Of a stretch of DNA of 64,000 nucleotides, positions 24,776 to 36,469 are shown piece by piece. Below the pieces are notes generated by a model. The model was not told the DNA's origin and did not search any database. It worked only from the letters and a program-made list of their open reading frames with translations. The translations under genes were made by a program, and so were the position numbers. The stretch is from Polydactylus sextarius (lineage: Eukaryota; Chordata; Actinopteri; Polynemidae), in the NCBI GenBank assembly GCA_016801845.1, contig CM028914.1:743501-807500 (forward strand), given 5' to 3'. The first letter of the stretch is position 1. The number at the start of each line of letters is the position of its first letter.

Positions 24776-27700
24776 GCAATAAAACCAAACATTACCAAAG
24801 AAATAAATACGTAGCGTAGAGACAGACCTCAGCTGGAGAGAGGATGTGAATGTCAGTATTGATTGATATTTTACTGTAGGTCCGGTGATGGTTAACATGT
24901 AGAAATAATAAATCAGTTTCCTTGGTGTTGGTTGTTAAATCGTCATCACACTGTTTATTAACTGGTACATTTAATAATTGTGCCTTTATATTAAAAAGCT
25001 CTTGTTTCAGCAGAAAACAGCAAAGGTGTATTTTGTTCGAACAACGGTGTCGCCTCCTGAGCTCCAGCTGCAGACTCATTAAAAGACGAGGTTGATTCAC
25101 TGTTTGCACAAGTGTTTTAATGATCAATTTTATAATTTAAGATGGAAATTATCACCTCTGTGTTTAGGAAAGAAAACAAACTGATAATTAGATTTTAGAC
25201 CGAGTGTGAAACATGAATGAAAGATGATTTTGATGTTTTCTTGTACAACAGCTCAATGTAATTACATAATAATGGAGCTTGTTTCAGTTTCTTCCTGATA
25301 CTGTTTAACCTGCTCAGTAAAAGGACGGTTGGGAGCATTAACATAGTAATTAGAAATATAATATTTACCCATTTAGATGAAAAGTACTGTGTCAACAATA
25401 AAGCCTGTAAACCTTGTCTCTTGGCAGCACTGGTCATAAATTGCAGATAGCGGCCGGGCGTCGAACGTATAGCAGGAAGTTAGTGAAACACTAACAAGTA
25501 AATGAAGTATAAGAGAAAATAGCAGGAGGGAGTGTAAAGCTCTGACAACTTCTGACAACTTCCAGATCCTCTAATAAACAGCACTTAAAATGTGTCAGTT
25601 GACTATTGAGATATATCAATATTTAATGACGCGCCGCCTGTTGAAGACTTATTTCATAACATGTTGTTGCTCTTCCTCTCAGACGTTGGAATTTCAGACT
25701 CTTTTTTTAGTTTCTTTTCAGACGGAGACATCACTTTCCTCTCGTCTGTTATTTGTCTACAAACTAAGGTGACTCGATTCTTGAGCTGCCGTGTTCTCAC
25801 CACGTCCTTCCGCTGCAGCAGGTTACATGAAGGGTCGGTTTCGTGGTGTTTTCATTTCTTTTGTTGGTGATTTCCAGCGAAGGTGGACAGAGCTGACTCA
25901 CCGGCACAAACTGTAAACACACACTCCATCCTAGGGACGGGAGCTGGCAGCAGCTCGCGTTTACGTTGGCAAACCGACCGGCTGATAAAACCTTATCAGC
26001 TCTGAAGACTGAGCTGGAAAACACATACATTCAGAGAATAAGCAGCCTCTTTAATTTGTTCCTATTGGAACCAACGTGAAGAGAAAGTCACTCGTCACGT
26101 TTATGATCAGATGCTTCGTAGTTTCGGGCTCATCGATTCATTACTTTATTGATACTTCCTCTTCATTAAGTTATTACAGGATTTATTAACTGTTTCCATG
26201 AAAAGATAATAAACAGCAACTGATTCATGAATCATCAGATAAAAATGTCGACTTCTTTAGTTTTAAAGTTTTTAGTTCTAAGTTGCAGCAGCTCGTCCAC
26301 TCAGTCGTAGTTTGATCCTCCGTCGTCTAGTCAACGTGTCCTTGGGGCGGATACTTAACCACACATTGGCCCTGATGGTTCAGTCCATTTGACATTTTAT
26401 TTTCTTCTTCTTCACACCAGCTGCTCTTGTTTCATTGTCACGTCTCTTCTGACCACAGTGTGTAACACGACACACACTCAGTGTAGAAACATCAGCAGTA
26501 ATCACAGGTGTCGAGTGAATCAGGTCTGATTCTGGTATTTCTCAGTCAAATGGAGTAAAAAGCCTGTTAATCCAGTTCAGCTGATGTGGTTTGTTAGCAT
26601 CCTGCTGATCAGTCTCCTGGTGTCTTGTGTCACTTTAAATCCCTGTTTGATTCAGTAAGGACACACCTGAGTCACATACGAGTATTAATTATAGGTGTGA
26701 CAGGGTCCTGATCCTGGAGGAAAGAATGAAACCTGCTGAACTGGAACATGTTTGTTCAGTTGACTCATTCAGCAGAAGGTCTTTAAAATAAATCAGGACT
26801 TTTCTGTTTTGTTGATTTTTGTCTAAAGAAGATTTTACATTTATCATGAAACGTGTCTCCTCTTCTCTCTGTGGTTGTGATCACAACGAGACCAAGTCTT
26901 CCTTTGCACTGACAGAGAAACTCATGTCCTCATGTTTCTTTGTCAGTTGATTATCTGAGTCACCGTTTGTCAAACTGGTCAAACAGAAGCGATCTCATCT
27001 TCACAGGAAACACGACTCATCTCTTTATCAAACCTGTTTATCTGCTGATCGTCTTTAAAAGAAGAGAGATGTGATGTCACTGGAGAGTTTGAGCAGATTA
27101 TGTCAGTTGGTACATTAAACTGTCAGAGGTTCAATGATGATAAATGGTCTGAAACTGTTGAGCAACCAAATGCTGCAAAATATTTATATTGAATTATAGA
27201 AAGTATTTCATTCTTCAGCTGTAATGATCAACATCACATCATTACTATAATAAACAAACCTTTAGCCGATTTGATCCATGTTGATAAGTTTCCTGTGAAT
27301 CAGCGTTCTGCTGATGTGCGGTGACGTCTGTGGGAGGTCTCGACATGTTAAGACGTTTCTCTGTGAATATCTGTGACCTTTTCAGCCTATAGCTTTCACT
27401 CCCATCACTTCAAAGTTCACTTTCTGCTCCCTCATTTGCCCTTTACTTCCCCCGTTCCTTGAACACTGGAGAGGGCTGAGATGATTACCACTTTAGGGAA
27501 GTAGAAGGACAGCGGGGCTTTTCTTCAGGTAGGTTAATAAGTTGACCCCACCAGTCGATTTCCACAGCCTTTGTATTTGTGCAAAATTGCAGGCTATTAA
27601 AACTATAAGTGAGGAAGCGTTTGATTGCAAGAAATAAGGAAACTTCTAATAAAAGACTCAGTAACACAGACCCAGTATTACACACATAAGGAGTTTGATT

Positions 27701-28380
27701 ACCAACTGGAAAAAGAAAACAAACAATAAAACGTTTTGTGTCGGATTTAATATTTATGTCTTTGATTCATAAGTAAAAGAGTGAGACGTGATCTTTGAAA
27801 CCCTGTTGAACTTGTTTATACTGATGAACACTGACCCTGATCCACAACAGAAGAGAGAGCAGGTATGTGTGTTTAATACCCGTATGAGGTCGTGATTACA
27901 GCGCGACCTCAGTTGTAAAAGGTTGTGATGTAACCTGAGACAGTGTTAATCCTTTAAGCTGACTTAAATTAAAACAAGCAAACAATATGATGCAGAGCCG
28001 CCGGGGATTTAGCAGTTGGAAAAGCTGTGCGTCTCTGACATCACACCCTTTAAAGTTTCTTTTAAAAAGCTGCACTTTGATAAATCTGAGAGCGTTTCCT
28101 TGTGCCATGCTCTCACCGCAAAGTCATTATCATTAATGAGAAAACAGAATCAGCCTTGTAAAAAGTGTTGAGGAGCAGAGCTGCACTTCACTTTCACACT
28201 GACTTTATGTAAAGGTCAGCTGAAAATAGCTGCGCATTTTTTCCTTCTCCTTAGGAAATTATCCGGCGTTGTTTGTAAAGCCGAGCTGGTCCGGCTTCTT
28301 GGCTTGGTTCACCTTGCATCTGGAAGGCTTTTAATGTGTGACTTTGTGAACTGTGTGTGCTGTTTGAAAGTTGTTTACAA
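24776..28380. other. Long gene-free interval
   Basis: About 3.6 kb without a recognisable gene. It is largely AT-rich, mixed-complexity DNA. A short direct repeat of TCTGACAACT lies at about 25,540-25,561. A TTTTCTTCAG/GTAGGT composite at 27,528/27,529 is a weak splice-like motif with a short pyrimidine tract. Nothing else stands out. Confidence 0.5.
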
Positions 28381-28394
28381 TGTCAGTAATTTCT

Positions 28395-28476
28395 CCTCTT
28401 TTTCTTGTTTTTTTCTCTCCGCCGCTCCTTTGGATCGCTCGCTGACTTCCTTTGGTGTTTTCTTCAATAGGTGAGT
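28395..28476 (+). promoter_or_regulatory. Candidate recursive splice site (ratchet point)
   Basis: A long pyrimidine-rich run (from about 28,394) and a branch-type CTGAC (28,442-28,446, A at 28,445) precede TTCTTCAATAG. The first AG after the branch point is 28,469-28,470, 25 nt downstream, and it is followed immediately by a full-consensus donor GTGAGT (28,471-28,476). This abutment of a strong 3' splice site and a strong 5' splice site is the recursive-splicing signature described in long vertebrate neuronal genes. It would imply transcription on the plus strand and a very long intron. It could also be an ordinary acceptor whose exon happens to start GTGAGT. Confidence 0.45.
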
Positions 28477-28540
28477 TATCTGAGTTTTTATACTATAACA
28501 GTGAAGAAGCCCTTGGGGACAACTATGTGTTAAAACAAGG
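28471..28540 (+). other. Candidate RS-exon downstream of the ratchet point
   Basis: Vertebrate recursive sites are usually followed by a short exon defined by a second donor. Here possible donors are AGG/GTAAAA at 28,540/28,541 (70 nt) and CCAAG/GTGACT at 28,555/28,556 (85 nt). One frame is open from 28,473 up to a TAA at 28,542; the other two contain stops. Neither downstream donor is strong, whereas the reconstituted GTGAGT is, which would favour skipping, as expected for recursive splicing. Confidence 0.25.
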
Positions 28541-28555
28541 GTAAAAAACTCCAAG

Positions 28556-29670
28556 GTGACTCTTCTGGAAATAATAGAAAGCCATTCTTTATACGGCTGA
28601 TTCTAAAGGCCACTTTATGCCTTTATTGGAGGCCGTTAAAGACGCCATGGTGACTCGTCTCTCAGCGTCTTTCTGTCCTTTTAGCTCTTTGGTCCAAAGC
28701 CAGAAACCTTCACAGGTTATCCTGAAAGCTCTTGGTCAGATTCACCTACACTGTGAATGTTAATGGTGACTAGATGAGTTATGATGCTTCAACATCTAAT
28801 CTGCAGATTTCAAAGAAATGAAATTGTCCGTTGACTTTAGCTTTGTCGCTGAGAGACTTTAAAGTCCTGCAAACATTTTCCACAACGAATGTTTTAGGTT
28901 ATTTGAGGAGAGATTTCAGAGTGTGATGTTTGCTTCCTCTTCCTGCTTCTGTCATCCAATCAGAGTACAGCACTGTTCTCATCCAGACACAGTGACTGAT
29001 GTGGTACAGAGCTCAAATAACTCAGGAAACTTCGAAGTAAATGTTCGACAGGATGTAGTTTTGTTTTCTACTATATCACCTGCTCTTTATCCAGAAACAT
29101 CCAGTCTGTGCAACTGAATCATGATGAGGCTTATTCTTTTGTTATATTTACTCACAAAATTGGTTTAAGTTCAGGAAATTTTATTTCTATCGACTGAACC
29201 TGAGGATGTGAGACGCCAGCTCCAACACATCGACAGTTCATCCATATGAATTACTTGTAGGAAATAAAATCAACCCTTTTCCTGATTATCATCCTGAAGC
29301 CTTTATGTCTTTTAATAAAACATATTTGACATTACATATTAGCAGTAGTATATATATGTAATTTCATAAAGATGAGGTTGAGATTAGTTTCATCAGCTTA
29401 AATAATATTAAAACACTGAAATGAAACTGTCAGCGTTTGTGTCAAGGTTGGTCACATTGTGGACGTGACGCTTGGTTCAGGATATAAGACGTGACTGTAA
29501 TGACTTTCTAGTGATAATGTTGCAGACAATAAAGTGTAGTTATAGGACACACACACACACTCAGGCTGTCACACAGTTGCAGTCTCACCTTCCAAAGACC
29601 TCATAAATTTTACAAGCTTCCCTAGTTTTGTTTTCATCTTAAATTTCCGAATCTGGTTGTGATTATGCTG
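28556..29670. other. Gene-free DNA
   Basis: No gene is recognisable. The sequence is AT-rich and of mixed complexity, with a short CA run at about 29,549-29,560. A GGAAG/GTGAGA donor-like motif on the minus strand (29,586-29,587) lacks a pyrimidine-rich acceptor upstream. Confidence 0.5.
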
Positions 29671-29870
29671 CTCAGCGAGAACGTTTGGACGGCGTCCAAG
29701 CCCCTCGCCACACGGCTCCCTCCTTAAACGCTCCCGTCTGCTCCCAGCCGTCCGCCACTGTTCATTTATTCAAAGGGGAAGGGGCCCCGTTAGCCCGCCA
29801 ACCCCACCGTCCCTGGGCCGGGGTCTTCTCCACTGAGAGTATCTGGTGTCAACCTCCTGCTCCACGAGGT
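29671..29870. promoter_or_regulatory. GC/CpG-rich patch
   Basis: Around 15 CpG dinucleotides fall in 200 bp, against a CpG-poor background. A perfect inverted repeat TTGGACG-G-CGTCCAA occupies 29,685-29,699. A plus-strand frame is open over the patch but starts without ATG and has no family match. The patch ends with CCACGAG/GTGATC, a weak donor. It may be a CpG-rich enhancer, a cryptic promoter or an untranslated exon. Confidence 0.25.
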
Positions 29871-31600
29871 GATCCTTGATGGAGCTTTGCTCTTAGCACT
29901 AAAGTTTCAGCTCTGAATCCATCATGTCTCTCACAGGACCACATGAAGGCTATTTTCATCTCAGCCTCCTGTCAGCGACACGCTCCTGGAGAGCGTTTGG
30001 AAAATGAACAAAATGAGAAAAAATGTCACAAAAATGACAAAATTAGTGTTTCTCTCTGTGACTATTGGTTCATGTTTGGAGGAAACGTCCTGCCTCCAAC
30101 CAACTACAATTTAGGTTAATGGAGTCACATCACTGGTTCTTACAACATTAAACAATGACAATTAAAAAAGTCTAATGCAGTGGCCTCTGGTTTACAGCCG
30201 GGTCAGGCAGCAGCAGAAACATATCTGCTTTATCTGCAGAGACTGAAAAGGTTGAGAAAATTAGAAATGATGAGTCACGAGTTTCCTCCGATGCTGATTT
30301 TCTACTGAAATGTCAGTTCAACACTGCGATTCATCAGTTTTAGAGACAAATGTTGATTTAGCTACAACTACTGACAGAAATTTTTTTTACTACTCAAGCT
30401 TCACATTTTAATTAAGTGGTTTCATTTAACATTTCTTAATGTGCAAACCTTAAAATAACAAGGTGCTTTAATCAATGTTACCAAACTGAACAAAACTAAA
30501 GAGATTGAACATGATGTATGATGTAGTTGTGTAATATTCCTGTTGTCAAATACAAATCAAACCGATCAAACCAAAACTAGAAACATGTTTTTGTTGTTTG
30601 GTCAAACCGTCTTTGTCTCACTGTACTGATGTGGACGTGTACTGTGTTATTAATTCAATATATTTTCATTTCATTCTCCAGTTGTTCCTGTTTCACTTAA
30701 CAACACTGTTGAAGTCGTTTCAGAGACTTCAGATCTACATTAGTTTCTAGTTTCAACGCTGTGAACACGTCTGTCACAGCTTTGATCCAACTGCAAAAAA
30801 AATTGCAACTTTTAAAATTTGTTCTCACAAAGTTATTTTAATTCTCCACAGATTGAGTGTTTCATATCTGTTATTTGTATAAGTGTGGAAACAACTGTCA
30901 GGGCAGATCATTTCTCTTTGTGCATTAATACTCTGTCTCATCTCTGTTGTATGAGATGTTCAGGCTAATAAATACAGATGTACTAGAGCTCTGATCACAC
31001 GGCTCCAGCATCACTGAAACAGCATCGACATTTTCCTTCCTATCACCTACAGATCACACTGACGTGTGCCTGTGTGTTGGAGATACACAGGATAATTGGT
31101 GGAAAGGTTACAACCTCGGGAATGAGCAACGTGTTTCAGCTTCTAAACAACCTGGAAGTTTGTTTTTTTCATGTTGGAGAGAAAAATGACAAGTGTTTTA
31201 AAGGCTGTGATGGTTTGTCTATTTGTGAAGACAAACTAGTTAAAGACATAACAAGGAGAGAGAAAAAATAGTCTGTGATTATAGACATACATCTAATTAC
31301 CGATATTCACTAATTCACACACAATCAGTCACTTCCCTCCAGTTGACACGAAGCATTTTTAATTTGAACTCAGTTATTTTTGCTCTGTTTTTTCCTGAGC
31401 GCCACATCTTCTTCTTTTCAGCGTGAACAGTTGAAGAGGTTGCCTGCTGGTATTATCCTCTTCACCCTGTACTTATGTTACATTTTTTTCATCAGTGAAT
31501 AGTTCACAGCGGGTGACACGGAGGTGTGGCTGCCGGTGCAACGCTGCTGGGTAGAAAAAAGAGGTTAGGGATAGTACCTCTTAAAGGTGGACAACCTGAG
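29871..31600. other. Gene-free AT-rich DNA
   Basis: No gene is recognisable, and there are no simple repeats beyond short A and T runs. Around 30,560-30,660 are several CAAA/TTTG-rich words without clear structure. Confidence 0.5.
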
Positions 31601-31629
31601 GTGTTGAGGTGGGGGGTCTTCAGTCTCAC

Positions 31630-31684
31630 CTCCTGCTCAGAGCTCTGTCTAATCAGCTGCAGACACGCTGCTGAGTGAGACCCG
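31630..31684 (-). other. Candidate 55-nt exon (minus)
   Basis: On the minus strand, ATTCTCATTGCTGATTTCCAG is a strong acceptor (31,685-31,686). It is followed by 55 nt ending GCAGGAG before GTGAGA (31,628-31,629). One frame is open (1 nt then 18 codons), glutamine/serine-rich. It has no recognised family. It adjoins the CpG-rich patch at 31.8 kb. Confidence 0.22.
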
Positions 31685-31729
31685 CTGGAAATCAGCAATG
31701 AGAATATTTACTCCTCATTCCACATTCCC

Positions 31730-32000
31730 ACCGTGAGCTCTGAGGGGCCTGTCCTGCTATTTTTGCACGCCCTCACCCGATTGGACAGCTGTGAAGGATT
31801 GCGTCGGCCTCTCGCAGCACACGGCATTTCCTTCCATCTGTCGCCAGCGTGCTGCGCCAGTTGCAAAGCAGGTCGACTCCAACATCACCCCCACCTCCGC
31901 CGAGCAGCTGCCCCACCCCTCCGCAGCCACACGACTCCGTAACGACTCGGCCGTCGTTTCCAAGTCGCTCCCACCGACCTGGCACACCCATCGTCAGCTG
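31730..32000. promoter_or_regulatory. CpG-rich patch, possible promoter or enhancer
   Basis: About 20 CpG dinucleotides occur between 31,791 and 31,990, the densest cluster in the window. A reverse CCAAT word (ATTGG, about 31,779-31,783) lies just upstream. Open frames cover the patch in several frames on both strands, which GC-rich sequence produces by chance because it lacks stop codons. None shows a domain. A small CpG island promoter, an enhancer or a GC-rich exon are all possible. Confidence 0.28.
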
Positions 32001-34019
32001 TCAGTCAAAACAACAACATGCCAAAACGTTGTAGACATTCTCAAAAGGCCGCAGATTTTTCTAACTAAATAAAGCCAAACTCCCTCATTCAAAGACGACC
32101 ACACTCATATTGCCGCCCCTCTCCTCCAAAATAAAAAAAGGGAGCATGGACTGCTGCCCTCAAAATTGCCTCCTAAGCAGCCACAATTACAACCCTGAGA
32201 GGATGGTTGAGCTGCAGCATGAGGGAGGAGGAAAGTTTTTCACAGACTCGAGGGTCAGAAGAAATGTGGGTGAGTCAAGGATCAGATGCTGTTGTGAGGG
32301 TCTTTCATCTTCGTCATTATACTGGCAGGACCCCAACACAATACTCAATATATAGACACAACAAACAGTCAAACAGTCATCGACACATTTATAAAACTCA
32401 CAATTATAAAAATCAAACTGTGTTGTTTCTCCTGATATGTATCAGACAACAGTCTGACATCTTCTACTCAGTGTTTTTATCACGTGGTTCAGAGCTGAAT
32501 ATTTCACTAGAAAGAAACTGTGATGTGTTAAAACTGCTACAAGCCAGAGTATCACCTCTGAGACTGTGAGTAGTCACAGGCTCAATGTTTTCACTATGAC
32601 TCAGGAAAAGCTGTTTAACGCCTCAGACACTGAGTAACGTCCTCTTAATCAAAATAGATTACAGCTCAGCTGAAGTGTCTTTGTGTCTGCTGCGTTAGTG
32701 GATATGTCTGGTCATTCTCAACTCTAAACTTCCTGCTGTTTGTCGTCATAATGATGAATAGTGCTGACAGTTTCTCTGCTGCAGTTTAGAGTCTGACCTC
32801 AGAGCAGTTCAGAGAACAATGTCCAGTGTTAAACTCAAAGGAAAGAGACAAAGTCCGAGTCCAAAAGTCCAAAAACATTTCATATTTTCACTGTTTAATA
32901 TAAAGATTTAACAAGAAAGACTTTAAAAGTATGTTCAGTCTATAAACTTCTACGTCTGATTGTAAATGTGCAGGATATTAGAAATAAAATCTGAAGATGT
33001 TCTTTTATCTTATGGTTTAGTTATTTTGTTTAAGAACAATTGTTTTCAGCAGGAAAAGCTCTTCTTTTCTTATAGTTTTTATTATAAAAGTTACCACAAT
33101 GCTCTTAAATTCAACCAGATATAAGGAAACTAATTACTTCTTAGATTCAAATGTAATGTAGTGTAATAGAGAAAGTTTTCTCTATAAATGAGCCAATAAA
33201 GTGAGCGTTGTAGGAGAGTCTAAATATAACTGTGGTGAATGTTAATAGCATCAGTTGGAGCCTAACAGCCTCCAGATATGTTGACTCAAGAATGAACTGA
33301 CCACGTTGGAGAGCACGGCTGTCAAGATGTAGAGGCAGCTCTGCACACATCACACCAGCTTCCTCTGAGCGTGGGTGTACACTTTAATTGCACGGAGGCT
33401 AATATCAGGCTAATGGAAAACAGCTGCCAGGGGGATGACAGACAGAAAGCCAGTACACGATGGCTGTGTAGTCAGAGATACTCAAACAATAATGTGGGAA
33501 GCAGATGAAGAGTACACTGGGACCTTGTTGGCTGCTTCTACAACTACGTGGCATAAAGCACTAAATACCCCACGAAAAAATTACAGGTAGCAGCAGGAGA
33601 AATAGTCTCCAACTCTCTGACAATTACAAGCTGTGTGATCTGAGGTTAGTTGGTTTTTACCTTCAGTGAGTTAAAACTGCTCATTATGAGATGATTCAAG
33701 TGTAGGTGTAGTGACAAGAAGCCAAAACCAAAACTTGGGCGCTGAGTTGTTTTAGTTACTGGACCTTGAGGTTTTTCCTGAGCCATTTTTCAACAACTCA
33801 GACTTCTGAGGAAACCGCATTTCTTTGGATATCATCCACATTAATCTCTCTACAGATGAATAATTGGATTTTCTCTTATCTGCTTGTTTTACGAGACCGA
33901 ACTCCCCATTTTTGTTCTATCTTAAAACTACCTGATGTCATTTCTGTGCTTTGCACTTATTGGATTTCCACCGTCTGTTGTGCTGGTTGCTAGATGGAAG
34001 CAAGAAAAACAAAACCACC
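32001..34019. other. Gene-free DNA with an enhancer-like part
   Basis: No gene is recognisable. The part at 33,190-33,640 is repeat-free and of even composition, with CTTTAATTGCACGG and AACAATAATGTGG words, and could be a conserved non-coding element. At 32,246-32,269 a 24-nt stretch sits between a TTTTTCACAG acceptor and a GTGAGT donor, but the pyrimidine tract is short. Confidence 0.4.
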
Positions 34020-34490
34020 GATTTGCTCTGTTTGCTGAAGACTAGGTGCTGTGAGGATGGCTGGAGCCATGCTGATAGCCCACCATATGGTGCATCCAGG
34101 CATACGGTTACAAATCAATGTACTCAGGAAGCTGCTCAGCTGCCATCTTGTGCCTGCACCTTGGAGAGTGATGGGGAGGGGGAGCTGGAAAGTTGGGGCA
34201 CCCAGTCCCACCCACAACCATTACAGGCAGAGACCAGTGTCTGCATATAATCAGATCTCTGCTGAGAGCTCCACCAAAACTTGATTAAAGGCTGGACTCG
34301 TGGTGTTTTACTAGCTTTCTCTGCCACTTAACCAGCCTTTCACCACCTGCCCCTGTAAAAGTATCTGCTGCTATAATGCTTATTTATGTGTTTATTGGCT
34401 TGGAGCCATTAAGGAAGCTGTATATCTCTCACGCTCTCACTCAACCTCTGCACTAGCCGCCAATTTCTAACTCATAAACAGGTCTGTGGA
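34020..34490. promoter_or_regulatory. Candidate conserved non-coding element
   Basis: About 470 bp, repeat-free, even composition, with a CCATATGG word at 34,083-34,090. Short frames on both strands overlap (33,951-34,327) without domains. The regulatory role is inferred from texture only. Confidence 0.27.
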
Positions 34491-34522
34491 TGGAGATGGA
34501 TCCTGTTGGAAAGATGTTCTGC

Positions 34523-34558
34523 AAAAAAAAAATAAAATAAATAAAAAAATAAAAAAAT
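34523..34558. repeat. A-rich simple repeat
   Basis: Runs of A broken by single T residues, roughly (AAAT/AAAAAAT)n over 36 nt. No retroposon body is recognisable beside it. Confidence 0.85.
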
Positions 34559-34869
34559 GGTCTGACCTGCTTCACTTTTCGCTCTGAGCCAGGACTCAAT
34601 CCTCTGTCCTGACATACACTCCTGCTCTGCAGGTTTTGTGCAGTAAATATTTATAATGTAAAGTCCACTGAACTTTACTGAGGATTTTATTGATTGAGCC
34701 TTAAAGTGGCTCAAAGAAGACATCATAGCGGTCACTCAGCCTCACCTGCAGTACTTGACACATTTAAGACAATTTACTCTGCAGATATTCTCTGAATGTT
34801 CATAAACACGACTCCAGGTCTTTAAATAGCTGCAGGGAGCAGACTTTATTCTCTGATCCATAAACCGTG

Positions 34870-35500
34870 TCCTGTTTTAGGCCAATGGTCAGTTTGAGCA
34901 TCAACATTCAAGAAGAGAGAGAGCTTGTTGGACTGGGCGTCAGCAGAGTAAATGTTTTCATATTAATGAGCTGTCAATAGACGGCGCTGGTGCTGAGAGA
35001 TTCTGGCTCATTATAGAAAATGCAGTGGATTCAGCTAAAAACAATTATGGCAATAGTGTTTGGTCTGAGTTGGTGCAGCCATAAGAACAGATGGCAGGTA
35101 ATCAACACCTCGTACAGTGCAGAAAGAGCAGCCTGCTCTCTTGTTGAAATTTAATTTGTCCGCTACTGCATCTGTAATGACTGGAAGTGCCTTTGAAGGG
35201 CAGAAATTGATGGACTTTAAAACTGAGTGTCTTCATGCTCTCAGGAAATGTATTTCTGGAGGAACCAGTAAGGAAATTGTCTCCTGCGTGTTCTGATATC
35301 TGCTCCGTTAAATATTTGAATTTCCAGATTGAGGTGACAACAAACCATCTACTCGTGTTTGCTCCATTGGCCTCTAGCTCTGAGCTGCACTGGCTGTTTC
35401 CTCTCCAATATCTGTGGCAGCGGTGTTGTGACTTACTGACTCGATTCACAGAAGGCTGCGGTTTGCACACGGATATTTGAGAGTAAGATGGCCTTGAAAT
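34870..35500. promoter_or_regulatory. Candidate conserved non-coding block
   Basis: About 630 bp of high-complexity sequence. A TATTAATGAGCTGTCAATAG word at about 34,960-34,980 combines a homeodomain core with TGTCAATA, which resembles a PBX/MEIS-type half-site. A 122-codon minus-strand frame (35,102-35,470) faces an 81-codon plus-strand frame; neither has a domain. Confidence 0.27.
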
Positions 35501-35675
35501 TAAGTCATCCTGGTCTGGGTTATGGAGGGAATGATGACCGTATTCATTCCATTTAAGTTCTGATTCACAGAGCAGCTGAAAGCCTCTTTATCCTTATTTT
35601 TGAGGGATTTTATGCAGTCTACATCCAAGTAATTTACAGTTTTATTCTTTACCACAGGAGCATGTGGTGCAGAAT

Positions 35676-35692
35676 AAAAAAAAAAAAAAAAA
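35676..35692. repeat. A homopolymer, 17 nt
   Basis: An uninterrupted A run after GAAT. The short element upstream is not recognisable as a retroposon. Confidence 0.9.
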
Positions 35693-36120
35693 TGACTTTC
35701 ATATGACGTGTTTAGAGCAGAATTTCTCTCACTTGGTGTTTTGATGTTGCTCGTAGAGTCATTTTCATACTTAACAAAATATTCATGTTGTCCATAAAAA
35801 CAATAATAGTCACTATATTTCTTTAGGTTTTTATTTTCATGTGTCGGCATCTTAGAAGAAACTTCAAAAATCTTTGCGTTGTTTATATGGAAATATCCTC
35901 CAAAGAGTAAAAAGTTTAGACTTTATCACTGCACATACAAACACGTCAGAGGCTCCTCTGATGTCTCAGGTCCTTACGTTCAAGAATCTCTACAATTATT
36001 GATCTTGACAGTTGAGGAAAAATCCTGGATTCCAGTAGTGACGGCAGATCCCGAGGGTCGCTCATGTCAGGCATCGACTGCTCCTGAGCTCCTGTGGAGG
36101 TGTTTCTGAATAAAGGTGGA

Positions 36121-36141
36121 TTTTTTTTTTTTTTTTTTTTT
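36121..36141. repeat. T homopolymer, 21 nt
   Basis: An uninterrupted T run. Its flanks do not share the GAAAAT/GTGAATCAATAAA words seen beside the runs at 2,894 and 21,094. Confidence 0.9.
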
Positions 36142-36469
36142 CCAAGATGGAAAAATACTTCAAGATAGAAAACCTGTCCCAGACCATAAATCACACTGGA
36201 AACAATAACTTGACTTTGTTAGATCCTTTTTATCCACCTCAGTTGGACGTGTAAAGACGGAAACGATGATGCTCTGATTGGGACATTTGATCTGTAACAT
36301 CTGTACCGACGATCATCTCCTCAGGCTGATGTTGATGTGTTGTGTTCACCTATTAATTAGTGAATCATCAAATATTTCTCAGCGCCACCATGGAGATGAC
36401 TTTCCTCCAGCAGTAGCTGTGTAATGAAGCTCGCTGAAGCGAATGTTTGCTTGCTTGTTTGTTTGTGGC

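Noticed and set aside
34741..34775. Minus-strand CTGCAG/GTGAGG composite
   Set aside because: The donor is strong, but the sequence before the AG is not pyrimidine-rich and another AG lies eight bases earlier without support.
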